Of a stretch of DNA of 64,000 bases, positions 63,494-64,000 are shown one piece after another. The DNA lies in contig NZ_JBMERQ010000007.1 of assembly GCF_048820895.1 (NCBI RefSeq), forward strand, positions 94,280-158,279, written 5' to 3'. Made by a program: the position numbers and the translations under genes. Positions within the stretch are counted from its first letter, which is position 1. The number at the start of each line of letters is the position of its first letter. Source of the stretch: Cribrihabitans_A neustonicus. Its GTDB lineage: Bacteria; Pseudomonadota; Alphaproteobacteria; Rhodobacterales; Rhodobacteraceae. The notes beneath the pieces are model-generated. The model did no database searches and was not told the origin of the DNA. It worked only from the letters and a program-made list of their open reading frames with translations.

Positions 63494-64000
63494 TAGTTCG
63501 AAAGCAGAATTGTGGCTTCATGAGACGTTCCCTGCTCAATAAGGATAAGGGTGTCGCTGCCCTGCAGGCTGAAGCTTGCATCCATAGAACCCAAGCCCCA
63601 GCCATTTACCTCAAGCATGTCACCTTCAGAAAAATCGATGATGGTGTCAGCGCCAAAAGACCTGAATTCAAACCCGTCCGACTGGATTCCGAAGTCGAAG
63701 CGGTCGGCGCCCGCACCGCCGGTCAGCACATCGTCGCCCGCGCCGCCGTCGAGCATGTCGTCCGCTTCGCCGCCATGGAGCGTGTCGCCGCCGCTGCCGC
63801 CCAGGAGCGTGTTCATCATGCCGCCGGGGCTGCCGGCCGTCCTCAGCACGTCATTGCCCGAACCGCCGTCCAGATGGTCGCCGCCGCCAAAGCCCTCAAG
63901 CGTGTCGTTGCCCGCGCCGCCGTAGAAGAAGTCCGCCGCACCGGCCGTCCCCGCCAGGTAGTCGTGCGAGACGATGCCGTCGGCATTGCCGGTCAGCATC
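63415..64000 (-). CDS. RTX calcium-binding repeat protein, C-terminal part (partial)
   Basis: About 195 codons, open at the window edge; the gene continues beyond base 64000. It contains successive nonapeptide repeats (GGAGNDTLEGFGGGDHLDGG, GGSGNDVL, GGSGGDTLHGG, GGAGDDVLTGGAGADRF) that bind Ca2+ outside the cell, and a C-terminal segment (ADTIIDFSEGDMLEVNGWG) of the type that precedes type I secretion signals. The stop is TGA at 63415-63417. Any enzymatic domain would lie upstream outside the window. The Met near 63999 is probably internal. Confidence 0.85.
   Translation of the reverse strand, partial: MLTGNADGIVSHDYLAGTAGAADFFYGGAGNDTLEGFGGGDHLDGGSGNDVLRTAGSPGGMMNTLLGGSGGDTLHGGEADDMLDGGAGDDVLTGGAGADRFDFGIQSDGFEFRSFGADTIIDFSEGDMLEVNGWGLGSMDASFSLQGSDTLILIEQGTSHEATILLSNYHLSADGWNLSGEYLTVLGAGTSEML

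Noticed and set aside
63700..63960. DNA tandem repeat or CRISPR-like array in the last 300 bases
   Set aside because: The periodicity comes from RTX nonapeptide codons; units are diverged and there are no spacers.

Overview
The window is high-GC, densely coded alphaproteobacterial DNA. Its gene content (SitABCD-type metal uptake, urease order ureDA-orf-B-orf-CEFG, a PhnCDEE transporter, an RTX protein, persulfide dioxygenase) suggests a marine Rhodobacterales/Roseobacter-group bacterium. This placement is by gene content only; no rRNA or other phylogenetic marker is present.

Layout. 1-3006: end of sitA, then sitBCD. 3235-5199: membrane PAS histidine kinase and a stand-alone receiver. 5196-10555 (minus): four-gene glycosyltransferase operon led by a sucrose-phosphate-synthase-like enzyme fused to a HAD phosphatase; a sulfotransferase gene diverges from it. 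11550-15153 (minus): a very large hybrid kinase with two kinase modules, plus a small receiver. 15231-21813 (minus): potassium-channel-like protein and a complete urease operon with two small unassigned genes inside it.

22072-32015 (minus) is the most notable region. Ten genes with gaps of at most 61 bases run in one direction: permease, ArsM-type arsenic methyltransferase, ArsL-type radical SAM enzyme with a C-terminal RCCLKC motif, a degenerate ArsM-like protein, an ArgE-like deacetylase, PstS-PstC-PstA-PstB, and a phosphinothricin-acetyltransferase-like GNAT. ArsQ/ArsM/ArsL is the gene set known to make and export the organoarsenical antibiotic arsinothricin in Burkholderia gladioli. I read this operon as an expanded arsinothricin-type pathway with possible arsenate/phosphate uptake and acetyl protection/deprotection. 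A LysR-type regulator (32246-33178) diverges from it.

33222-40204: PhnCDEE phosphonate-type ABC transporter (minus) facing a response regulator/TorS-like hybrid kinase pair (plus). 40544-43998: secreted and membrane proteins of unknown role, including a trypsin-like protein; one gene appears frameshifted in its signal peptide at a T6 run. 44641-50878 (plus): nitrilase, large Orn/Lys/Arg-decarboxylase-fold PLP enzyme, ATP-grasp ligase and C45 autoproteolytic acyltransferase, which looks like a small-molecule amide pathway.

51321-53176 (minus): persulfide dioxygenase with rhodanese domains plus a BLH-type phosphatase. 53486-54115: lipoprotein. 54176-60237 (minus): DUF3131-type secreted protein and a three-module (GH18-like, polysaccharide deacetylase, GT2) exopolysaccharide synthase. 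60238-64000: an IS3 remnant, a GMC oxidoreductase, a broken LysR gene and the C-terminus of an RTX repeat protein running off the end. No tRNA, rRNA or CRISPR array was seen.
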